Shown here in pieces: positions 1-5,542 of a DNA stretch of 5,542 nucleotides. A model generated the notes under the pieces. It did no database searches, was not told the origin of the DNA, and was given only the letters and a program-made list of their open reading frames with translations. Numbering within the stretch: position 1 is the stretch's first letter; each line of letters starts with the position of its first letter. The position numbers were made by a program, and so were the translations under genes. This DNA comes from Clostridia bacterium. GTDB lineage: Bacteria; Bacillota; Clostridia; DUPQ01. The stretch spans positions 1 to 5,542 of the forward strand of contig JAQVAJ010000121.1 in NCBI GenBank assembly GCA_028690885.1. Direction: 5' to 3'.

Positions 1-2
1 AC

Positions 3-68
3 ACTTCCAGCAATGAGATTGCTATTTATCTAAATAACCTGTTAAAAAGAACTACTGATAAGAAATAG
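3..68 (+). CDS. Possible 3' end of a convergent gene entering from the left edge (partial)
   Basis: The third plus-strand frame is open from the left edge to a TAG at 66-68. It encodes about 21 residues, ending NEIAIYLNNLLKRTTDKK. The segment looks like a charged amphipathic helix with a lysine-rich tail, typical of a real protein C-terminus. The other two plus frames stop within the first 35 bases. If real, the gene is convergent with the GH172 gene, with only seven bases between the two stop codons. A 21-codon open frame can occur by chance in such DNA and no family can be assigned, so this is tentative. Confidence 0.33.
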   Translation, partial: TSSNEIAIYLNNLLKRTTDKK

Positions 69-75
69 GCTGAAT

Positions 76-1104
76 TTAAAGCTCACCAGCTTTCATTCCC
101 CATTTATCCTGATAGTGCTTATCATATTTTATTTCCTCAGGCCTTTGCGCTCTTCTTTGGTTTGCATCCGGGATATTGTCAAATGGAACATGAGGCTCAG
201 ACTGATACCAAAAAGCCACCGATGAATAAAAATCGCAGAATTCCTTGTTTTCAACTGTCCAGGCATGTTCAATATCTACTACTATGCTTTTTGTAAAAGG
301 AATAGGATCAAGTATATGAAACCTGTAACCGGTTGTTTTATCTCCTGCATGATTGCAACCCTGCCAGATTGAAAATCCTGAAAATGGTGATTGATATACA
401 TGCGGGCTCCATGCTGTGAGAAAATAGTCTTCTGTACCAGTACCCCATATGGAAGGATAATTTTCTCCGTCTATATATATTTTCTCATCTCCTTCACCAA
501 ACCACCCTGGCTTTATATCTTTTTCGATATTCAAAACCGTACCCACATAATTACCAGCTCCAAAAGCTTCAAGTATCCTGTAATCCTTACCTTCTTTAGT
601 TGGGTATTCCTGTTTATATTGAGCATGAAAATAAAGTATGTCATCATTTACAGAATCAAATTTCTGCCAGTCAATATTCCAGTAAAAAGACCTGACCGGT
701 TCTTCAGCTTCATTTGTTATGGTCAACAGAGCACGTTTTTTAAATGGCATTTCAAACCAGCAGTTTCTCCCCTTTCCTCTGTTCAAAGAAGTTATAGGCA
801 AAGAAATCACTTCACTTTCCATACCATGTCCTGAACAGAAGAAATCCCCAATTGGAGTTTCAACACTTGGATTTTTCTCATCATCCCAGTAAAATCTCAG
901 TACAAGCATCCTGTTAAACATATGGATATCTTCCGCTGCTATAGTACACCACCAGTGTACAATTTTACCCGGACCTTCAAGGTCTGCCATAACTAGTGTC
1001 TCACCTGGCTTAATACTCCTTAGATCAAGGTTTCCACCGAAGATGTCATAACTTGATTCTCTCATAGCTTTAAATGAAGATTTCTTTGTAAGCTCTGTAA
1101 ACAT
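76..1104 (-). CDS. DUF2961 / glycoside hydrolase family 172 protein, cytoplasmic
   Basis: This 342-residue protein is recognised as DUF2961, now GH172, whose characterised members act on alpha-D-fructofuranosides (difructose dianhydride I) or D-arabinofuranosides. Family blocks in order: SSYD near residue 17, LEGPGKIVHWWCT near 42, WFGEGDEKIYIDGE near 201, GTGTEDYF near 221, GYRFHILDPIPF near 259 and SSVAFWYQSEPH near 294. The glutamates of GEGDE (204) and GTGTEDYF (225) are 21 apart. From memory, that is the spacing of the catalytic pair E270/E291 in the Bifidobacterium enzyme, so both catalytic positions seem intact. The ATG at 1104 is chosen because GAAGGA lies six bases upstream. A GTG at 1185 in the same frame would add 27 residues resembling a signal peptide, but it has no ribosome binding site. 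With the chosen start there is no export signal, suggesting action on an imported oligosaccharide. The exact substrate cannot be read from sequence. Confidence 0.93.
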   Translation of the reverse strand: MFTELTKKSSFKAMRESSYDIFGGNLDLRSIKPGETLVMADLEGPGKIVHWWCTIAAEDIHMFNRMLVLRFYWDDEKNPSVETPIGDFFCSGHGMESEVISLPITSLNRGKGRNCWFEMPFKKRALLTITNEAEEPVRSFYWNIDWQKFDSVNDDILYFHAQYKQEYPTKEGKDYRILEAFGAGNYVGTVLNIEKDIKPGWFGEGDEKIYIDGENYPSIWGTGTEDYFLTAWSPHVYQSPFSGFSIWQGCNHAGDKTTGYRFHILDPIPFTKSIVVDIEHAWTVENKEFCDFYSSVAFWYQSEPHVPFDNIPDANQRRAQRPEEIKYDKHYQDKWGMKAGEL

Positions 1105-1110
1105 ATATTT

Positions 1111-1116
1111 TCCTTC
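1111..1116 (-). promoter_or_regulatory. Ribosome binding site deciding the GH172 start
   Basis: GAAGGA on the minus strand sits six bases before the ATG at 1104. It favours this start over the in-frame GTG at 1185, which has no purine-rich site upstream, and over an ATG at 1122, which lies directly before this site. Confidence 0.8.
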
Positions 1117-1132
1117 TTTCATTGAAAATTCA

Positions 1133-1138
1133 ATTATA
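1133..1138 (-). promoter_or_regulatory. Candidate -10 box close to the GH172 gene
   Basis: A perfect TATAAT on the minus strand would start transcription near 1126, about 22 bases before the ATG, leaving room for the ribosome binding site. No good -35 lies 16-18 bases upstream; TTGTAC is present but 22 bases away. It lacks the TG extension, so it is weaker than the candidate at 1221-1229. Perfect TATAAT matches are frequent by chance in DNA this A+T-rich. Confidence 0.3.
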
Positions 1139-1167
1139 GAGTAAACTGAATTTAAAAACAGTACAAG

Positions 1168-1193
1168 AGATTTTTTTAATATCACAAAAATCT
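1168..1193. repeat. 8-bp inverted repeat in the GH172 leader
   Basis: AGATTTTT (1168-1175) and AAAAATCT (1186-1193) are perfect reverse complements around a 10-base centre. The repeat lies between the upstream candidate promoter and the GH172 start and shares its end base with the next inverted repeat. It could be a weak AT hairpin in the leader or a protein-binding site. The composition makes chance occurrence possible. Confidence 0.4.
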
Positions 1194-1216
1194 GTAAACC
1201 AATATATCCTTTTACA
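1193..1216. promoter_or_regulatory. TGTAAA-N12-TTTACA palindrome, possible operator for the GH172 gene
   Basis: TGTAAA (1193-1198) and TTTACA (1211-1216) form a perfect 6-bp inverted repeat around 12 bases. It begins about five bases downstream of the candidate extended -10 at 1221-1229, so it would cover the transcription start. That is a common place for a repressor site in sugar-utilisation genes. The half-site resembles LacI-family half-operators, but those normally abut rather than being separated by 12 bases. No regulator gene is visible, and operator function is inference. Confidence 0.33.
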
Positions 1217-1220
1217 ATTG

Positions 1221-1229
1221 ATTATAACA
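1221..1229 (-). promoter_or_regulatory. Candidate extended -10 promoter for the GH172 gene
   Basis: TGTTATAAT on the minus strand is a perfect TGnTATAAT extended -10 element. No convincing -35 is present at the usual distance, which an extended -10 can tolerate. Transcription would start near 1215, giving a leader of about 110 bases that contains the inverted repeat at 1168-1193. It lies in the gap after the zinc-ribbon gene, consistent with the GH172 gene having its own promoter. Confidence 0.5.
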
Positions 1230-1265
1230 AGTAACCATCTTTCTATATTGTTTTAGCGTTTTATT

Positions 1266-1631
1266 TTATCCTAATTTACTTCCACAATCTGTACAGAATC
1301 GCGCATCTGATTTTACTGCTCTACCGCAATTTGAACAGAACTTATTTACTGTTTTTGCAACATAAGTTAAAGGTAATGATTCATCAAGATTATCTCTGAC
1401 AAGAAATAGCCAGTCTATATCTGTATCCTCATCCTCACAAAATCCTATTGCTCCAGAATCAGCAACTACATAGTAACTGTCTTCATCAGCAATACTTTCT
1501 TGATCATGAACTTTAGCAATTTCTGGCAAGCTTATCTTGTCATAATAATCATCTGAAGTTGAAAACTTCCAGTAACTGCATTTACTTGAAGCAAATACTG
1601 ATGCATCAAAAAGAGTTGAAAACTTTTTCAT
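1266..1631 (-). CDS. Small protein with C-terminal zinc ribbon, unknown function
   Basis: The product is a 121-residue soluble protein. Residues 1-95 match no family I recognise; they are acidic, with a cluster EDEDTDIDW at 66-74, and contain alternating hydrophobic stretches such as SYYVVADSGAIGF. Residues 99-116 form a classic zinc ribbon, CSNCG then CTDCG (Cys 99, 102, 113, 116), of the type found on many clostridial proteins. No signal peptide or membrane helix is seen, so it should be cytoplasmic. The ATG at 1631 is preceded by AGGGGG with a four-base spacer. That site overlaps the TAG of the upstream membrane zinc-ribbon gene, pointing to co-transcription and translational coupling. The two proteins may work together at the inner face of the membrane; this is inference from position and the shared domain type. 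Confidence 0.87.
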   Translation of the reverse strand: MKKFSTLFDASVFASSKCSYWKFSTSDDYYDKISLPEIAKVHDQESIADEDSYYVVADSGAIGFCEDEDTDIDWLFLVRDNLDESLPLTYVAKTVNKFCSNCGRAVKSDARFCTDCGSKLG

Positions 1632-1635
1632 AAGA

Positions 1636-1641
1636 CCCCCT
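1636..1641 (-). promoter_or_regulatory. Ribosome binding site overlapping the upstream stop codon
   Basis: AGGGGG on the minus strand lies four bases before the ATG at 1631, and its first two bases are the last two of the preceding gene's TAG (1642-1640). Ribosomes finishing the first gene would be positioned to start the second. Confidence 0.75.
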
Positions 1642-2311
1642 ATTTAAATAATAAATTATTACATCTTTTACATTTGTCGTTTGAGATAGGATTCATCATG
1701 CTGCATACATTGCAATATATTATTTTATCTTTGGATTTATCATATTTCTCAAACGTATCAAAAACAGGATAGTATCTCACCCGGTCTCCCATTTTTAAAT
1801 AATCATACATATGACGCTGGCTATCTCTTTCAGTTATTGTTTTTTTCTTGCCTGAAGCAGTCCTTATTACAGTTGTGTATTCAGTATATGTTTCTATGTC
1901 ATCACCACTATTTCTATGTCTTTGTCTTTCTTTTTTTGATTTATCTATAACTTGCCCTTCCCATATCGGCTTTTTTGATCTAGCAAAACCAAAAAGATTG
2001 ATAATCAACATAACCACAGATATACTTACCCCTATTATGATTGCTTCCTTTACATCAAATTCTTTAATCAGAATACCTGCCAATATAAATCCTACTACTG
2101 GGATTATGACCAAAGACCACATACATCCAACTGATGTTCTTTTATGTTTTTTTGCAGCTTCAATAATACTGGGGTCCCAATATCTTTCAGAAAAGCCTAT
2201 AAGATTTTGAGGTTTAACATATTCAGCTTTGCTATTTTCCTGTTTTACACCACAGTTATGACAAAAAGCCGTCTTTTTATCAAGTTTAGTTCCACAATTG
2301 TGACAAAACAT
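1640..2311 (-). CDS. Two-helix membrane protein with zinc ribbons at both ends, unknown function
   Basis: This 223-residue protein opens with a zinc ribbon (Cys 3, 6, 17, 20; FCHNCG and FCHNCG). A linker with a helical charged segment follows (about 45-58), then two hydrophobic helices at about 61-82 and 89-109. A soluble domain runs from about 115 to 195, with WEGQVIDKSKKERQ, TEYTTVIRTASGKKKTIT and YLKMGDRVRYYPVFDTFEKY. A second zinc ribbon closes the chain (Cys 200, 203, 214, 217). Two helices place both ribbons and the soluble domain on the same side, most likely the cytoplasm. The soluble domain looks like a small beta-barrel module seen in clostridial membrane proteins; no activity is known to me. 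The ATG at 2311 has GGGGGTG four bases upstream. A TTG nine codons earlier opens the same frame, but the binding site would then be inside the gene. It forms a coupled unit with the next gene. Confidence 0.9.
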   Translation of the reverse strand: MFCHNCGTKLDKKTAFCHNCGVKQENSKAEYVKPQNLIGFSERYWDPSIIEAAKKHKRTSVGCMWSLVIIPVVGFILAGILIKEFDVKEAIIIGVSISVVMLIINLFGFARSKKPIWEGQVIDKSKKERQRHRNSGDDIETYTEYTTVIRTASGKKKTITERDSQRHMYDYLKMGDRVRYYPVFDTFEKYDKSKDKIIYCNVCSMMNPISNDKCKRCNNLLFK

Positions 2312-2315
2312 AAAA

Positions 2316-2322
2316 CACCCCC
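2316..2322 (-). promoter_or_regulatory. Ribosome binding site deciding the membrane zinc-ribbon gene start
   Basis: GGGGGTG on the minus strand precedes the ATG at 2311 by four bases. It closely resembles the site of the following gene (GGGGGT), and it rules against the in-frame TTG at 2338. Confidence 0.75.
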
Positions 2323-2352
2323 ATTTATCTATTGGCAAACACTTTTTCCACC

Positions 2353-2370
2353 TTCACAAAAACCTGTGAA
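2353..2370. repeat. 6-bp inverted repeat in the leader of the zinc-ribbon unit
   Basis: TTCACA and TGTGAA flank a six-base loop, about 40-60 bases before the ATG at 2311. It falls inside the leader if transcription starts near 2415. It could be a weak stem-loop or a regulator site. No run of T follows on the minus strand, so it is not an intrinsic terminator. Confidence 0.35.
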
Positions 2371-2421
2371 ATATTTATGTCACAATATGAAACTGGATGT
2401 AAGCACACTTTAACTGGAAAT

Positions 2422-2430
2422 ATTATATCA
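2422..2430 (-). promoter_or_regulatory. Candidate extended -10 promoter for the zinc-ribbon gene pair
   Basis: TGATATAAT on the minus strand is a perfect TGnTATAAT. A weak -35-like TAGACG lies at 2452-2447, 19 bases upstream. Transcription would begin near 2415, leaving a leader of about 104 bases before the ATG at 2311. The site is in the gap between the large gene and the zinc-ribbon unit, so that unit is probably transcribed independently. Confidence 0.55.
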
Positions 2431-2481
2431 CAAATCATATAAAAATCGTCTACAACAAATAAAACAGCCCGTCATAAATAA

Positions 2482-5400
2482 CTACTGTGACATATTTACA
2501 CTGACGCACTTATTAACACCTTCATAGTATGCAACCAGAAGATAAGGAGTATCATCAAGGGGATCAAGTATCTGAACAAGGCTACCATCATAAGTATATA
2601 CCCCGACTGCATTTGCTGTTGAATAGGAAAGCTCATATCCGTTTGCAGTCCTTATAAGGTATCTGCCATCCTGCGTGTAAAGGTATCCTCCAAGAATGCT
2701 CCATTTATACCTGTTAGTTGTAGTAAGTACTGGCTGGTCTACTGTTAATACATTGTCTATATCATACTGAGAAACGTTAATATAGTATTTACCTTCGACT
2801 GCTCCTGTCAACAATATAGTAGAGAAAGTTAAATAACCTTCGTTGTCTTTATCCACAACCCATAATCTGTCACTGGAACCATTAAAATCAGTGGAATCTA
2901 GTCCATTGCAGTAGACTCTGAAATCCACTTTTCTAGTTAATCTCTGAGCAGTCGTATTATCGTTTATATGCAGTATACCAGGCGCAATTGGTGCAGTTGT
3001 ATATGCTTTGAAATTCACGCTTGATGTATCATCTATATCTGATTTTGTACGATTAACATTTATAATAAGATAATCGGTTGGGTTAGTTACTGTCCCTTGA
3101 ATAAACTGAGGATATATGTTGCTCTGGAACCATTCTTCTGAACCTACATAAGCAAGATCACCTAAAGCCTCATTGGGAACCATTCCGCTAACGGATGTTT
3201 CTATATCTCCATAACAGAAATCTATAGTAAACAAATCTTCAAATCCCATACCTGAGGTCTCTCCTTCTTCAGTAAGCGCTCTGTTATCTATTGCTAGATA
3301 AGTAATTGCTACTGAGCCATAGGAAGCTCCAAGATAATATACTCCAGGATCAGTTATTACATAAGTGTGAGCAATGAAGTAATCTTTGCTGTATTCAGGA
3401 GCGCTTAATGTATATTCCTGCCCGTCTACCTTAGCATATGACGCTCCGCTTGCTAAACTTCCATATATGTTTGGAAGTGGTATTGCGGCATATGGCGTAT
3501 TTCTCTTTTCCATAAACGTGTGTGTATAATTAGAGACTTCATCTAAACCATCACCATATGTCAACAAAGTACTTGTCTGTCCTGTAGTTAAGTCAACATC
3601 TGCTATCTTCCATAATGCAAGATAACGTAAATATTCTGGATTTAAAAGGATATTATCAAATTCTGTGGTTACAACGACATTAACAAATACAGGGTTCTCC
3701 TGGCTGGCTTCGTCAATAACAAAGGAAGCTGAGCCTGATGGTGCATAATATGAAATATCAACAGGTGTTTCATTGTATTCTGTGCTATGAGTATGTTGAG
3801 TAAATTCATCTTTCATCTCTGTAAAATCCTGTGTAGCATTTATACCACTGGAAAAGAATACAGATGAATCTGCTGATTCTAATATCTGCTCAACATTATA
3901 TAATGTCCAGCCATCCTGACTGCCTATTGTTCCGTCATATCCAATCCCGTATCTTTGCAAATCCGGCATATGAGTTTTCGTGAAACTGAATTTAGTAAAA
4001 TCAACTGTTCCTCCAATTGTAGTAAGCGGCTGAGTAAAGTAATTGTATGATAAGTCTCCACCAGGAAGATCAGTTTCTAATCCAGTCTGCCCAAGAAGGT
4101 ACAGGTTTATGGGGATTTGTGACGGACTGGTTGAAAAGGTAAATCCGCTACTTAAATCAAAATTCAAAAAATATGTTCCATTTGATAACTGACGGTTCTC
4201 AATATCATATATGAAGTTTGCATTCGAAGAGTACAAATAGTAACCTGTTACCGCCGAACTTGTGAAATTCAAAACAGTTGAAGGATCCGATGTCTGTTTC
4301 CATATATATTCATTATTAATGGATATACTGTAATTTCCGTTAATATCAATGTCAAAATTCCCGCTAAAATATGGATTAACATCAACATAAGCCATGTTCA
4401 TAAGTTCTGATAAAGTTAAGGTGTAATAACTATCTCCGCTTACCGCACTGATAAGGTATTCTCCAGTCCTTACAGTACCGGCTTCAGTCATAGTTTCTGA
4501 AAAAATCTGTAAATCATCTTGTGATTCAACAAGTTTAACAGGATATGACAATATTGTCTGATTATCATCTGCAACCTCTATTACATATGAATGGAATGTC
4601 GGCTGGGTTTCAGTCATTGCTCCTAACTGATATAACTGAACAATACCCTGATTGCTAGACGCAGTAAGATAATCAGAAGTAAGCTTAAATTGAAGTTCAA
4701 TAGGATCAAAGTACATGTAATATGTAATTTCTACCCCAGTAGTCATGTCACTATACCCAAGAAGATATACATCACCAAAAGTATAAACTCGCCATTTGTA
4801 ATTTGTCAGGTCAATTGCCGCCTGTTCATCAACAAGTTCAACCTGAGGGGTCATATCAGAAAGATTTCCCTGTGCACCTGTTAAGTAATAAGCGTCATCA
4901 AACCCCCTATTTTTCAAAACTACTTCAATATCAGTACCTTTATTATTCCAAACACCTGCATCAAATAAAGTAATATAACTGCTGGTGTAACCTAAGGCAA
5001 GATTCATAAGATCTGTCACATCAATTGGTTTTGTATTGTAAATATCAGTCATGGAAAGAGCATAATATCTATCAGTAATATTATCATCGTTTTCATCAAC
5101 TTCCCCTACAATGACATAGTTGCTTGATTCTAAAAGACTTACGGACTGAGTCAGTTTTGCTTTTCCTGAAAGCATTGAAATGGTATCAGTCACATCATCA
5201 AGTTCAGAACTCTTGTCAACTCTGAATATATATAAAGGAGTCATTGAACTTGTAGTAGCTGTAAAACGTGCTGTTACATTATTGTATGTATAAGACCATA
5301 TAGCGCCTGCCAATGTGCTTGCATATAATCCTTCATTATTTCGTCTTAAATAGTAAATCTGACCTTCCACATCCTTACTAAACCCAGATGCATCAACATC

Positions 5401-5541
5401 CCAAACAAGGTCAGATATGATGCTTTCCTCGAGAACAGAACTTCCAAGATTATATCCAATAATACCGCTTGATGTATATCTTACAGCATAGTATATACCT
5501 TCTTTATAAATTACTATTACATAAGAACCAGATGCAGGCAT
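2482..5541 (-). CDS. Large modular tyrosine-rich surface or secreted protein, N-terminus outside window (partial)
   Basis: The visible 1019 residues run to the window edge. The first Met, one base from the edge, has no visible binding site or signal peptide and is probably internal. The chain is rich in Tyr, Ser, Thr and Asp, has only three cysteines (776, 878, 1012) and eleven YY pairs, as expected for an exported beta-rich protein. Diverged modules start with patterns such as SYVIVIYKEGIYYAV (6-20), NYVIVGEV...YYALS (141-163) and EYLISAVSGDSYYTL (361-375). They pass through a KW or IW strand (249, 413, 946) and YYL or YLY strands, and end in LYIF, QLYQLG or NLYLLG (103, 302, 479). Residues about 515-860 look different and contain DPGVYYLGASYGSVAITYLAID (731-752), a pattern of carbohydrate-associated secreted proteins. 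The C-terminus ends in a module, with no LPxTG, membrane helix or SLH domain, so any anchor must be N-terminal. I cannot name the family; a surface adhesin or glycan-binding role is inference. Confidence 0.82.
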   Translation of the reverse strand: MPASGSYVIVIYKEGIYYAVRYTSSGIIGYNLGSSVLEESIISDLVWDVDASGFSKDVEGQIYYLRRNNEGLYASTLAGAIWSYTYNNVTARFTATTSSMTPLYIFRVDKSSELDDVTDTISMLSGKAKLTQSVSLLESSNYVIVGEVDENDDNITDRYYALSMTDIYNTKPIDVTDLMNLALGYTSSYITLFDAGVWNNKGTDIEVVLKNRGFDDAYYLTGAQGNLSDMTPQVELVDEQAAIDLTNYKWRVYTFGDVYLLGYSDMTTGVEITYYMYFDPIELQFKLTSDYLTASSNQGIVQLYQLGAMTETQPTFHSYVIEVADDNQTILSYPVKLVESQDDLQIFSETMTEAGTVRTGEYLISAVSGDSYYTLTLSELMNMAYVDVNPYFSGNFDIDINGNYSISINNEYIWKQTSDPSTVLNFTSSAVTGYYLYSSNANFIYDIENRQLSNGTYFLNFDLSSGFTFSTSPSQIPINLYLLGQTGLETDLPGGDLSYNYFTQPLTTIGGTVDFTKFSFTKTHMPDLQRYGIGYDGTIGSQDGWTLYNVEQILESADSSVFFSSGINATQDFTEMKDEFTQHTHSTEYNETPVDISYYAPSGSASFVIDEASQENPVFVNVVVTTEFDNILLNPEYLRYLALWKIADVDLTTGQTSTLLTYGDGLDEVSNYTHTFMEKRNTPYAAIPLPNIYGSLASGASYAKVDGQEYTLSAPEYSKDYFIAHTYVITDPGVYYLGASYGSVAITYLAIDNRALTEEGETSGMGFEDLFTIDFCYGDIETSVSGMVPNEALGDLAYVGSEEWFQSNIYPQFIQGTVTNPTDYLIINVNRTKSDIDDTSSVNFKAYTTAPIAPGILHINDNTTAQRLTRKVDFRVYCNGLDSTDFNGSSDRLWVVDKDNEGYLTFSTILLTGAVEGKYYINVSQYDIDNVLTVDQPVLTTTNRYKWSILGGYLYTQDGRYLIRTANGYELSYSTANAVGVYTYDGSLVQILDPLDDTPYLLVAYYEGVNKCVSVNMSQ

Positions 5542-5542
5542 T

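Noticed and set aside
9..23. AGCAAT-GAG-ATTGCT hairpin as a terminator for the GH172 gene
   Set aside because: The stem is perfect but only 6 bp, has no T-run on the minus strand, and falls inside the possible plus-strand coding tail.
391..834. 147-codon open frame on the plus strand
   Set aside because: It lies entirely opposite the well-supported GH172 gene, has an unnatural composition rich in Phe, Ile and Ser, and matches nothing.
2312..2338. TTG start nine codons upstream of the membrane zinc-ribbon gene
   Set aside because: The strong GGGGGTG ribosome binding site would then lie inside the gene, and the ATG at 2311 puts the zinc ribbon at the very N-terminus, as is usual for such proteins.
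1848..2413. Two overlapping plus-strand open frames of 120 and 89 codons
   Set aside because: The first lies wholly opposite the membrane zinc-ribbon gene; the second starts there and runs into the intergenic gap. Their hydrophobic stretches largely mirror that gene's membrane helices and neither has a convincing ribosome binding site.
2445..2481. Terminator after the large gene (CGGGCTGTTTTATTTG on the minus strand)
   Set aside because: It looks like the right arm and T-run of an intrinsic terminator, but no matching left arm (CAGCCCG) lies upstream; only a four-base ACAG/CTGT pairing is available.
4051..4068. LPGGD in the large protein as a sortase signal
   Set aside because: It is not LPxTG, lies in mid-protein and is not followed by a hydrophobic segment and basic tail.
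4690..4884. 64-codon open frame on the plus strand
   Set aside because: Opposite the large repeat protein gene, with no recognisable domain or start signal.

Overview
The window is A+T-rich DNA, probably from a low-GC Gram-positive bacterium of the Bacillota, most likely a clostridial or gut-type anaerobe. That placement is inferred from base composition, strong purine-rich ribosome binding sites, extended -10 promoters, double zinc-ribbon membrane proteins and a large Tyr/Ser/Thr-rich exported-type protein. No rRNA, tRNA or species-diagnostic gene is present, so no genus is claimed.

All four confident genes lie on the minus strand, so transcription runs from high to low coordinates. (1) 5542-2482 is the 3' part of a very large gene entering from the right edge. 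Its 1019 visible residues are tyrosine-rich and beta-type, built from diverged modules, and the protein is probably surface-exposed or secreted. (2) After a 170-base gap with a near-perfect extended -10 promoter and a roughly 100-base leader comes a tight two-gene unit. It encodes a two-helix membrane protein with a zinc ribbon at each end (2311-1640) and a small soluble protein ending in a zinc ribbon (1631-1266). The stop codon of the first overlaps the ribosome binding site of the second. (3) After a 161-base gap with a second extended -10 promoter and two back-to-back inverted repeats comes a DUF2961/GH172 glycoside hydrolase (1104-76). (4) At the extreme left, a short open frame on the plus strand (3-68) may be the tail of a convergent gene.

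The GH172 enzyme is the only gene with a recognisable activity; it probably acts in the cytoplasm on a fructofuranose- or arabinofuranose-containing glycan fragment. The zinc-ribbon pair looks like a translationally coupled unit of unknown function. The large protein is not obviously linked to either. Two of the genes have longer open frames from GTG or TTG codons; ribosome binding sites favour the shorter starts given here. No mobile element, CRISPR array, RNA gene or strong intrinsic terminator was found.
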